Notes under the pieces: model-generated | What the model was told of the DNA's origin: nothing | Seen by the model: only the letters and a program-made list of their open reading frames with translations | Databases searched by the model: none | Position numbers and translations under genes: made by a program | Shown: positions 50,129-58,107 of the stretch, piece by piece | How the letters are laid out: each line of letters begins with the position of its first letter | Position numbering within the stretch: the first letter of the stretch is position 1 | Assembly (NCBI GenBank): GCA_016903675.1 | Contig: JADQBA010000008.1 | Location: 1-64,000, forward strand | Direction of reading: 5' to 3' | DNA from: Stigonema ocellatum SAG 48.90 = DSM 106950 | GTDB taxonomy: Bacteria; Cyanobacteriota; Cyanobacteriia; Cyanobacteriales; Nostocaceae | DNA length: 64,000 bases

Positions 50129-51940
50129 ATGAGAACACGAAGAAGGTTTAAAAAATTCCGATCAGTCTTAGCAATAAGCTCTACATTCGTTGGTCTGGCT
50201 TTTGCTCTAGATATGGCTGTGGCAGGTAGTGTTCACCATCCCTTGACTTATGTTTATGACATCGCAAGTCGGCTGTTGTGTGAAAATTCCCACGCTCAAA
50301 CATGCAACAAAACGGAGTCACCAGTTGTATCAGGTAAGAATGGCGCTGTGGTCACCACGCAACACAACGCATCTGAGATCGGGTTGGAAATTCTCAAAGC
50401 AGGCGGCAATGCCGTTGATGCCGCAGTTGCTGTAGGATATGCCTCGGCAGTGGCAGACCCCTGCTGTGGGAACATCGGTGGCGGTGGGTTCATGCTCATC
50501 CACCTCGCCAATGGTAAGGATACGTTTATCGATTTCCGTGAGAAAGCGCCTTTGTCTGCTACCAAAAATATGTATCTTGACAAACAAGGCAATGTCATGC
50601 ATGGGTTGAGTACAGATGGCTATCTTGCAGTGGGAGTCCCAGGAACTGTTATGGGACTCGAACAAGCACTTTCTCAATACGGAACTATGACTCGCTCTAC
50701 TTTAATGGCTCCTGCTATTAAGCTTGCAGAATTCGGTTTTATATTGCGTCAGGGAGATATTGACATTTTAAACGCTGCTACGCAAAATTTTAGGAAGCAG
50801 CCCAATGTTGCCAGCATCTTTTTGAAAGACGGTAAGAATCCTTGGAAGGTGGGCGATCGCTTAGTGCAAAAAAACTTAGCTCAAACCCTCAAGCTGATTT
50901 CCACTCTTGGGGTAGATGCCTTCTATAAAGGGGCGATCGCACAGGAAGTTGTCAAAGCCAGCCGCGAAAACGGTGGGATTCTCACACCAGAGGATTTTGC
51001 CAAGTACACGGTGTCCCAAACCCAGCCAGTACGATGTAACTACCGCTCTTATGAAGTTATCACGGCACCCCCTCCAGGAGGCGGCACGACGCTTTGTGAG
51101 ATGCTGAATATTTTAGAAGGTTATCCATTAAAACAATTTGGCTGGCATTCCAAGGACAGTCTTCACTTGATGCTATCAGCCATGTTGTACGCTTATGCTG
51201 ACCGTAATAATTACTTGGGCGATCCAGATTTTGTGAAGAATCCTGTTGAGCGACTGCTATCAAAAGGGTATGCTGCCAAAATCCGTTCTCAAATCCCTAA
51301 AGAACGGGCTATTCCTCCAGAGCCTCTCTATTCTGGCATGACATCCCATGAGGGAACTCACACAACCCACTACTCTATTATTGATCGCTATGGTAATGCC
51401 GTAGCTGTAACTTATACTATTAACTCTTACTTTGGGTCAGGAGTGATGGCAGGTAATACTGGCTTTTTGCTCAACAATGAAATGGACGACTTTGCTGCTA
51501 AACCTGGTGTACCTAACAACTTTGGTTTAGTTCAAGGAAATTTGAATGCGATCGAACCAGGGAAACGCCCCCTGAGTTCTATGACACCCACCATCGTCAC
51601 AAAAAACGGCAAAGTTTTCATCGTCACGGGTAGCCCCGGAGGGTCAACAATTACCACAACTGTTTTACAAGTTCTGACTAATGTGATTGACTACGACATG
51701 GACATTGCACAAGCTGTAAACGCTCCGAGGATTCATTATCAAGGATTACCTAATGTAGTACGCACAGAACCATTAGCTCTTAAGTCTAATGTCGTACAAC
51801 AGTTGTTTGACATGGGATATAAAGTCACTCCAGTCCCAATCTGGGGTGCTGCTGAGTCTATCTTGGTAGACCCGAAAACAGAGTTGCGTAATGGTGGTCA
51901 TGATAGTCGCAAAGGGGCGGGATCGGCGGAGGCTTATTAG
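50129..51940 (+). CDS. ggt: Gamma-glutamyltransferase
   Basis: This Ntn hydrolase cleaves glutathione and transfers or hydrolyses the gamma-glutamyl group, usually outside the cytoplasm. The ATG at 50129 begins MRTRRRFKKFRSVLAISSTF, a signal peptide or anchor. Family blocks are GKNGAVVTTQHNASEIGLEILKAGGNAVDAAVAVGYA, DPCCGNIGGGGFMLIH and DFREKAPLSA. The self-cleavage site is THTTHYSIIDRYGNAVAVTYTIN, where the second Thr of HTTHYS is the catalytic N-terminal residue. GNTGFLLNNEMDDFA and the substrate loop KRPLSSMTPTIV follow. About 603 residues, complete. Two conserved-looking cysteines (PCCGN) are unusual but seen in cyanobacterial homologues. Confidence 0.95.
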   Translation: MRTRRRFKKFRSVLAISSTFVGLAFALDMAVAGSVHHPLTYVYDIASRLLCENSHAQTCNKTESPVVSGKNGAVVTTQHNASEIGLEILKAGGNAVDAAVAVGYASAVADPCCGNIGGGGFMLIHLANGKDTFIDFREKAPLSATKNMYLDKQGNVMHGLSTDGYLAVGVPGTVMGLEQALSQYGTMTRSTLMAPAIKLAEFGFILRQGDIDILNAATQNFRKQPNVASIFLKDGKNPWKVGDRLVQKNLAQTLKLISTLGVDAFYKGAIAQEVVKASRENGGILTPEDFAKYTVSQTQPVRCNYRSYEVITAPPPGGGTTLCEMLNILEGYPLKQFGWHSKDSLHLMLSAMLYAYADRNNYLGDPDFVKNPVERLLSKGYAAKIRSQIPKERAIPPEPLYSGMTSHEGTHTTHYSIIDRYGNAVAVTYTINSYFGSGVMAGNTGFLLNNEMDDFAAKPGVPNNFGLVQGNLNAIEPGKRPLSSMTPTIVTKNGKVFIVTGSPGGSTITTTVLQVLTNVIDYDMDIAQAVNAPRIHYQGLPNVVRTEPLALKSNVVQQLFDMGYKVTPVPIWGAAESILVDPKTELRNGGHDSRKGAGSAEAY

Positions 51941-51955
51941 CTAATTCGCCAGAAG

Positions 51956-51976
51956 CCCCTGCCTATAAGGCAGGGG
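51956..51976. terminator. Hairpin after ggt (IS605-end-like)
   Basis: CCCCTGCCT-ata-AGGCAGGGG forms a 9-bp stem 16 bp after the ggt stop. The wording (gcccctgcctataaggcaggggagtcgtc) is also that of an IS200/IS605 right end, so it may be a solo transposon end used as terminator. No U-run follows. Confidence 0.5.
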
Positions 51977-52016
51977 AGTCGTCAAAAATGACCTCTGAGT
52001 AGGGATTGCTTGTTTC

Positions 52017-53954
52017 TTACGAAGGCACGACTATGAATGAGCTTGGAGTTAAGGGTTTCGCTCCCATATTTGCCAGTACATTGACAGCAATTTGCTTGGC
52101 ACGATCATCTTCACGAGGCCGATTGACACCATCGCTGTCTAACCCCCACACCCATTGAATTGAGCCGGTGGCAAAGACTTTGGCACCGCTTGGTGCAGTG
52201 TAGCGAACTGCATTTGAGATCCGGGGATCGGTTGTAGAAGGAAAGCCTTCTAGATCGGAGGCAGAAAGGTCTGAAGATAATGTAGACTCAGCCAGAACAA
52301 CTAGCCCGCTTGGGGATGCGTTGGGGTTGACGGCATCCCATTCAAAGCCTACTAACTGACTCAATCTGTCACCGTCGTTGAGACCAGTGTTAGCGTAGTA
52401 GGGGTCGTTAGTGTTCTTGACGACAAAGTCGAACCCTCCGTAGACATCGTCTTTATCACCAATGTACATCACACCCAGCAATGCACTTTCAGGTCGATTA
52501 TTCAGTGAACTGCGGAATTTATTTGTTGGCTCAGCACTTGTTGCTGCATTTTTATAGCACACCATAACCCGATTGATTCCCCCATTGCTGCCGTTCTCGA
52601 AGCGGACTCGCCAGTATGCGCTATTCGCCGAGAAAAACGCTAAGTTGACGCCAGCATCACGAGCAAGCTCAACATGATTGCGCTGATCATCAGACCAGTA
52701 CTCATCGTGACCAACTGAGAGGAATACTTTGTGTTGCTGCAACAACTGTGAGTTAGAGTGGACATCTACATTAGTGACGTAGGTAACGTCATAACCCTGG
52801 GACTCCAGCCACCGCACCATATTGTACTCCCAACGCAGTAGGTTGTTGAACTCGCCTGTTTGAGTGGTGGTTTCTGAGAATGGTCGGTCATAGGAAACTT
52901 TAAGCGCAGGTTGCTGGTCAACGCTATTGAAAGGGTACAAACTGTAGCCACCAGTGTTGTTATAAGCCAGCAAGGTGTTAAAGCTGCTCTGGAACAAGAC
53001 ATCAGAGGTACTGCTATCATCGCGAACGACAAACCACACCTGCGACTGCTTACCACTACTAGCGTCAGTGAGCTTGGCAATGTACAAACCACTGGTCCAG
53101 TCTGAGCCAACTGCAAGGGTGTAAGAGGTTGACCAGTTACACTCAACAAGTTTGGTATTAGAGTCTGTAATTATACAGTCAGGTTGAGTTATTCCATTGA
53201 GAGAACCGCTGCTCAATATGAACCTACCTCCGTTACCTCCGTAGTAACCTAAGCGGTACACATCAATTGTGAACTGTCCTGGCTGTGCCAAGGAAACTTT
53301 GATAGGTAGCAAATCTCCTTTATTTACGCTGGTTGCTGCGGCGTAGCCAGAAATCTCATTTGACGCCTGGTTGGTAATTTGCCAGTCTCTGGTGCCAGTG
53401 TTTTGGTTTTCTAAAACAATGGCATTGGATGGTCTAGGACCTGAGGCAACAAATACTATGTCACGGAAATAGTTGCTGTTTTGGTAGGAATTTGTGGGAA
53501 AAGAACCCAAATTACCGTTTACGCCATTGTTACCGTCTGCAACCGTTGACAAATTACCGTTAACAACGGAGCTTGCCAATGGATTGTTGTCAGTAACCAC
53601 GAAATATTGATTGACGCTAACGGTCACTACATAGGTAGTGTTGGCTTGAATGCTCAGCGGACTGCTAAGAGCCTGCTGCTGCCAACCGGAGTCTGTCTCA
53701 TTGGAGAAAGTCACACTAGCCAAGATATCACCTGTTGATGACCAGATTCTCCCTATATGAGAGCCAGTTTCACTCGAGGCTTTCCAATAGCGAATTGCAG
53801 TTATTTGACCTGCTGTAAAACTCTGAAACTTCAAACCCAGTTCATAGTTCGTATTATCAGTGGCATTTAATTGGTCTGGTGTCTGAGTTGTGAATATGGT
53901 TTCGTTTGTTTGAGCTTGAGCTATTAAAATTTCCGACTCCTGAGGCTGAGCCAT
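52017..53954 (-). CDS. DUF4082 + N,N-dimethylformamidase-like protein
   Basis: A 645-residue protein. I chose the ATG at 53954 because AAGGAGA precedes it by eight bases; the upstream 18 codons look non-coding. Residues about 10-170 form a DUF4082 beta-sandwich (TNYELGLKFQSFTAGQITAIRYWKAS, TYVVTVSVNQYFVVTDN). The rest resembles the large subunit fold of N,N-dimethylformamidase: GDLLPIKVSLAQPGQFTIDVYRLGYYGGNGGRFI, LLRWEYNMVRWLESQGYDVTYVTNVD, KVFLSVGHDEYWSDDQRNHVELARDAGVNLAFFSANSAYW and the end SGAKVFATGSIQWVWGLD. DUF4082 is linked to surface or polysaccharide proteins. There is no classical signal peptide. The substrate is unknown. Confidence 0.85.
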   Translation of the reverse strand: MAQPQESEILIAQAQTNETIFTTQTPDQLNATDNTNYELGLKFQSFTAGQITAIRYWKASSETGSHIGRIWSSTGDILASVTFSNETDSGWQQQALSSPLSIQANTTYVVTVSVNQYFVVTDNNPLASSVVNGNLSTVADGNNGVNGNLGSFPTNSYQNSNYFRDIVFVASGPRPSNAIVLENQNTGTRDWQITNQASNEISGYAAATSVNKGDLLPIKVSLAQPGQFTIDVYRLGYYGGNGGRFILSSGSLNGITQPDCIITDSNTKLVECNWSTSYTLAVGSDWTSGLYIAKLTDASSGKQSQVWFVVRDDSSTSDVLFQSSFNTLLAYNNTGGYSLYPFNSVDQQPALKVSYDRPFSETTTQTGEFNNLLRWEYNMVRWLESQGYDVTYVTNVDVHSNSQLLQQHKVFLSVGHDEYWSDDQRNHVELARDAGVNLAFFSANSAYWRVRFENGSNGGINRVMVCYKNAATSAEPTNKFRSSLNNRPESALLGVMYIGDKDDVYGGFDFVVKNTNDPYYANTGLNDGDRLSQLVGFEWDAVNPNASPSGLVVLAESTLSSDLSASDLEGFPSTTDPRISNAVRYTAPSGAKVFATGSIQWVWGLDSDGVNRPREDDRAKQIAVNVLANMGAKPLTPSSFIVVPS

Positions 53955-54186
53955 TTGAAATCTCCTTCTTTTTGACTGATTGTGTGGGAAATGAGTAGAC
54001 ATCCGCAAAAAATGCCAATAGCGCTCTCTAAATTTCTCTTATGTCGTAAAAGAAAAGATTGAGTGCTGGTAGCTATTGACATGCATCCTTGAGAGAAATG
54101 CGGTTTTTTCTCTCGCTGAATTTATATATATGTCAGGATTTACAGCTTATGCAGTATTGGGGCGATCGCAGTTCCTTGAGCGATTG

Positions 54187-54890
54187 TTAAACGAAATAAT
54201 TACTGTCTATGCTATCATCAACGACCTGTTGAAGGCGATTGGGCATGACGAGGATTGTCGTCGAGGGTAGGAGATTGCAGAAATTATGACAACAGCAGTG
54301 TGTGCGGCAATGTTCTTCAATGGGAATCATCGCAAGGCTTGTGACTATATGAAAGACCATAACTTGATCCCAAACATGTTAGAAAAGTCGCGTTTAAATC
54401 GGGGATTACACGGTATATCAATGTTGATAAATAATTTATTTCATCAAATCGGGATCAGCCTCAAAGAAATGAGTGATTCTACTGAATATCTTTTAGACTC
54501 TTTTCCCGTGCCAATATGTGATAATATCCAGATATTCAATGTAAAATTAATCTTCTCAGAAGAGTACAGAGGTTACATTGCATCGAAAAAACGCTATTTT
54601 TACGGGGTTCGAGTTCAGTTATTAACGACTAAAAATTGTAGGGGCGTATTGCAATACGCCCGTACTTGTCTTCATGCCTGGTAGCGCTGAGTCGCGTGCG
54701 GGCATTAAATGCGTTACCGTTAAATCTGCCCCCAGGTAGTGAAATTTATACTGACTCTGCATACACTGATTATACTTCGGAAGATGACCTGAGAAAGACG
54801 AGTCAAATTGAGTTGAAAGTGATGCGTAAAAAAAACTCTAAGAGGATGTTTTCTAAGTCCAAGCGTGATGTATCAAATACTTTTAGATAG
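54187..54890 (+). pseudogene. IS982-family transposase relic
   Basis: Translated fragments line up with an IS982 transposase. LLNEIITVYAIINDLLKAIGHDEDCRR precedes an in-frame TAG at 54268. MTTAVCAAMFFNGNHRKACDYMKDHNLIPNM through DSFPVPICDNI (DDE-type Asp) and EYRGYIASKKRYFYGVRVQLLTT runs to about 54640. After a palindrome, ggggcgtattgcaatacgccc (54640-54660), RALNALPLNLPPGSEIYTDSAYTDYTSEDDLR appears in another frame. The last part is lost after MRKKNSKRMF. One nonsense codon, a small insertion with frameshift and 3' loss make it inactive. Confidence 0.88.
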
Positions 54891-54987
54891 AACTAAATCC
54901 CGCTACCGCCTGCTTGTCGTGGGGGAACCCTCTAAGTAGTACATTTGTATTGAATAACTTGCAACTTGGGTTACTATTCACAAATCT

Positions 54988-55288
54988 TTAATTTACTAAT
55001 ACGTTCTTTAAATTCTTGTGATCTTTGCTTGCTAGGAATTTCTGCCACCAAAGTTTCAATAAGTTGCTTTGGAGTTAAATGTGGGTATTGCTCTAAAGTA
55101 TGTTTAAGAACTACACTACCAACAGGTCCAACAAAACTAGTCAGTTCTCGCCGACAATTTTCTAAAAACTCCGGATTGCTAATTGCCGGAGCGTTTGTAA
55201 GAAGTTGGGGTGAGTTGAGAGAATTGTGAATCTTTGGGGATTTGGTTTCAGCAGGAATTTTTTGGGATTGACGGAAACGTTGAGCTAC
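54988..55288 (-). pseudogene. Relic of a kinase/caspase-type C-terminal domain
   Basis: Directly after the DUF1822 stop, in the same frame and with no start codon, the DNA encodes about 100 residues ending at TAA 54988. The core FLENCRRELTSFVGPVGSVVLKHTLEQYPHLTPKQLIETLVAEIPSKQRSQEFK matches the last 60 residues of the caspase protein at 58-60 kb (FVSKCERELAYSIGPIASFIVKEVLQSHPQISLQEFVNNLAKKIP) in spacing and key residues. Such domains end various cyanobacterial protein kinases and caspases. Either a third operon gene has lost its front by deletion, or the short ORF uses an unseen start. I favour decay. Confidence 0.7.
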
Positions 55289-56467
55289 TTAGAAATACAA
55301 GACTTCGCATTCATAGTTTTCTGGAGTAGGCTCTACCTGCCACACCAACCCTTCTCCAGGTTCGCTCAAAGCTACTTCAAGGTAAAGCCTGTTTACAGGA
55401 GTTGTGGCTTTTGCTTGATTACCATCGAAGGGTTGTAAATCTTCCGTCAGAAGTTTCAATTTAAATCCACTGGGAATCAGATCATCTCTTGTTTCACTGC
55501 GTAGTTCAAAACGCCATACACTATCTTCTAGATTACCTTTGGGTTGCAACCGCAGTTCATATCTTTGTCCGTCTATGGTTAATTTTCGGACAAAGTGTGG
55601 CGGTGCTGTTTCCACAGTCGCACCTCGTGCGCCAGCAAAACTAGACTGTAAATCTACACGTCCCCAACCAAATGTTTGTGCAACATCTGATACACCAGCT
55701 TGCATCCATTGCCGAATCGACCATTGTTGTTGTACTCCTTGACGTTGTTCGTACAAGCGTTGTCTCCAACCCCCATGTTCTAAAAGCGCTCCCCATGTTT
55801 GAAACGGTACTGCTAAGCGTGGTAAAATAAGTGCAGGATTTCCTAAACGCTGGAGCAAGTTTTTTGTTTGCGTCACTGATAATTCTGGTAAGGGCGCAGT
55901 TTCAAGATGAGTAACTTCTTCTGGGCATATTTGTTGTGCCAGCCACAGGATGTTTAGATGAGAAATTATGTTTTCTCCATCTAAACAATAAGCGCGATCG
56001 CCTGCATCGTAAGTTCCCATATTCTTAAGTTGGGCGTGAGTAGTATACCCCCAAACCCGAATCAAACCTTCTTCCAAATTCACTTGCACTGCTAGATAAT
56101 AATCTGCGGCCCAACCTGGAATATCCACCCACTCTTGAGGAACCCGCAGTTCGCTCAAATCAATATCCTCTGTGGGGATTAATACCATTCGTTTTGTCCC
56201 TAGGGAAATACCTGTACCATTAACTACTTCCCAAATACTAGGTAAAGCCTTCTGGTTGGGAAAAGCAGTTGCACTCTTGTCGTATTCTGCTTGCAGCCAA
56301 GGTAGAAAAGTGTTTAAGCTCAACTGGTTAAGGTATGCAATCCAACGGCGATTGTCTGTGGAAAAAGCCTGACTTTGCTGCCAAATTTTGCTTTGCTCAG
56401 TTTCAGAAATCTCTAAGCACAGATGTGTAGAGTCTGTTAAAGTAAGTGTGTCTGAGTTATATGTCAT
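55289..56467 (-). CDS. DUF1822 family protein
   Basis: A 392-residue cytoplasmic protein. The pattern LTDSTHLCLEISETEQSKIWQQSQAFSTDNRRWIAYLNQLSLNTFLPWLQ at the N-terminus, WEVVNGTGISLGTKRMVLIPTEDIDLSELRVPQEWVDIPGWAADYYLAVQVNLEEGLIRVWGYTTHAQLK, and the C-terminal beta domain ending EVLYF fit DUF1822, a family found almost only in cyanobacteria and usually located next to sigma-70-like factors and CHAT/caspase or CHASE2 genes. Its molecular role is unknown. It follows the sigma-like gene by 5 bp, so the two are co-transcribed and probably act together, perhaps as sigma factor and regulator. Confidence 0.85.
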   Translation of the reverse strand: MTYNSDTLTLTDSTHLCLEISETEQSKIWQQSQAFSTDNRRWIAYLNQLSLNTFLPWLQAEYDKSATAFPNQKALPSIWEVVNGTGISLGTKRMVLIPTEDIDLSELRVPQEWVDIPGWAADYYLAVQVNLEEGLIRVWGYTTHAQLKNMGTYDAGDRAYCLDGENIISHLNILWLAQQICPEEVTHLETAPLPELSVTQTKNLLQRLGNPALILPRLAVPFQTWGALLEHGGWRQRLYEQRQGVQQQWSIRQWMQAGVSDVAQTFGWGRVDLQSSFAGARGATVETAPPHFVRKLTIDGQRYELRLQPKGNLEDSVWRFELRSETRDDLIPSGFKLKLLTEDLQPFDGNQAKATTPVNRLYLEVALSEPGEGLVWQVEPTPENYECEVLYF

Positions 56468-56472
56468 AATTA

Positions 56473-57669
56473 TTACTCTAGCTGGCTATGGTAAACTTTT
56501 AACCATTCCTCTAAAACAGTGGTCATATAGTTTAGTACCAGGGAATTTAGGGAAGTATGCAGGAATTCTTTACTCCAGTTAGCCAAGCGAAGTAGTAACG
56601 TGTCTTTACACTTGCTCAGCCGTCGAGAAACAGTGTACTGCTTAACTCCTAATTGTTTTGCAATCTGCTGTTGAGTTAAACCCTGACTGTAGTAAAGTTG
56701 AATTATATTTTGTGCCTCTGGGTCAAGTTCGTTCAAAGCAGCAATTAGCACACTATTGATTTCAGATTGCTTTGACTGTCTTTCCAGTACTTGTTCTTGA
56801 GCAATTATTTCTGTTAGTAACGATTCCTGCTTAAGTTGTGGTAAAATATCTTGGAACTCGTTTGAATCGTCATCTCCTTTCGTCGGCGCATTCAGAGAAT
56901 TCACAGTTGGGAACAAGTAACTGCGGACTGCTTTTGCACAACCAACTAGCCATTTTTCAATGGTTTGTTGACTGCACTCTGCTCCTGGTTGTGAAAGTTG
57001 GGTATGGCGTTGTAAATTATAAAGCTGGGCGATCGCACTCCATGTAGCGTCACTTGGTCTTTCCAGTTTACGAGTACCACTAGGCTGCTGTGGAGCGTAT
57101 ATAGACTGGTAGCATTTCCAAGCTAATACATAACGTTCTATGGTGTCCCCACTCACGCCAAAATTTTGTAAAGACTCTACCAACCGCTTCTGAGTCAACC
57201 GCCGTAACAAACGCCAATTGGTGCAAATGTCAACTTCGTTCTGCTGGCGTAGCATTTCCTTGAGTTCGCTGCTAAAAACCGCACTTGCGTAATTCTTGAG
57301 GCTAAAACCCGTCTCTGGTTTAAACCCTTTTAAAACCTTATCTGTGCGAGTTATTACCATTTGAAAGCAGTCAGACAAAGTATACTGCCCTGAAGAAAAA
57401 TTAGCAACTGTTTTATTAGCCGCCCAGTAGCAAACTTCTTGTAAATAAGCTAACAAATGTCCTTGTGCCAGACTTTCTATTTGTTTTTGCCACTGTTTAT
57501 ACCAATAAGACACCCAAAAAGTTTCCGACTTTTCTGGTTCTGATAGACGCGCCTGATGGTTGAGTAGATTGCGACGCAACTTAGCATCGGTAGCCCAACC
57601 AATCGCCTTGTCATCATCAAATTGTAACAAACTCGTAAATAGCTCAGTGATACCTTGGCGGGAACGCAT
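56473..57669 (-). CDS. Sigma-70-like (ECF-type) transcription factor
   Basis: A 398-residue protein. The C-terminal portion carries sigma region 4: ALNELDPEAQNIIQLYYSQGLTQQQIAKQLGVKQYTVSRRLSKCKDTLL. The middle part (FKPETGFSLKNYASAVFSSELKEMLRQQNEVDICTNWRLLRRL) resembles a degenerate region 2/3, and the N-terminal 100 residues are specific to this cyanobacterial group. The pairing with DUF1822 is a known recurrent neighbourhood. Start ATG 57669. It is divergent from the caspase gene with 438 bp between, which likely hold both promoters. Target genes are unknown; the adjacent caspase is a candidate. Confidence 0.88.
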   Translation of the reverse strand: MRSRQGITELFTSLLQFDDDKAIGWATDAKLRRNLLNHQARLSEPEKSETFWVSYWYKQWQKQIESLAQGHLLAYLQEVCYWAANKTVANFSSGQYTLSDCFQMVITRTDKVLKGFKPETGFSLKNYASAVFSSELKEMLRQQNEVDICTNWRLLRRLTQKRLVESLQNFGVSGDTIERYVLAWKCYQSIYAPQQPSGTRKLERPSDATWSAIAQLYNLQRHTQLSQPGAECSQQTIEKWLVGCAKAVRSYLFPTVNSLNAPTKGDDDSNEFQDILPQLKQESLLTEIIAQEQVLERQSKQSEINSVLIAALNELDPEAQNIIQLYYSQGLTQQQIAKQLGVKQYTVSRRLSKCKDTLLLRLANWSKEFLHTSLNSLVLNYMTTVLEEWLKVYHSQLE

Positions 57670-58107
57670 AAACTATATAACTCGTAAATGCATAACTACA
57701 TCATGATAAATACATATATACTAGGAAATGAAGGGGTTTGGTGTGAGTTATTGAAAATCAAACTCAGAAATAGAGTTAGGGCGGTGTATTTTTGTCTAGT
57801 GTTAGGCAATCAGTTATATGATCGTGTGTATAAGGATTAATATTTTTTATACTGTTTTAGCTTATACCATTGTTAATTTTAGTAACAGTTGGCGAAATTT
57901 ACAAAACTAAACTTGGGTTATAGATATAACTATCTTTTATGACTCTGAGCAGAGAATAATATCATGATACACCGACACAGGTGCGGCGATACAAACAAAC
58001 TCCTCGTTAAGTGGCACTAGTACCGCAAGGCGGAAGTCACGCATGCTTTTATTTTGGACTTTCTGGCTGCTTTGAGTTATCGAGCGTTAATTTTAGGATT
58101 ATTAAAT
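57670..58107. other. Divergent promoter region between sigma-like gene and caspase gene
   Basis: AT-rich and without repeats, which is unusual for this window. Several TATAAT-like hexamers (for example tatatactagg near 57715 and attttttatactg near 57843) are candidates, but I cannot assign them. A small gtaccgcaaggcgg palindromic segment occurs at 58019-58034. Confidence 0.35.

Noticed and set aside
54966..55229. Plus-strand ORF of 87 aa
   Set aside because: It is the antisense of the recognisable minus-strand domain relic.
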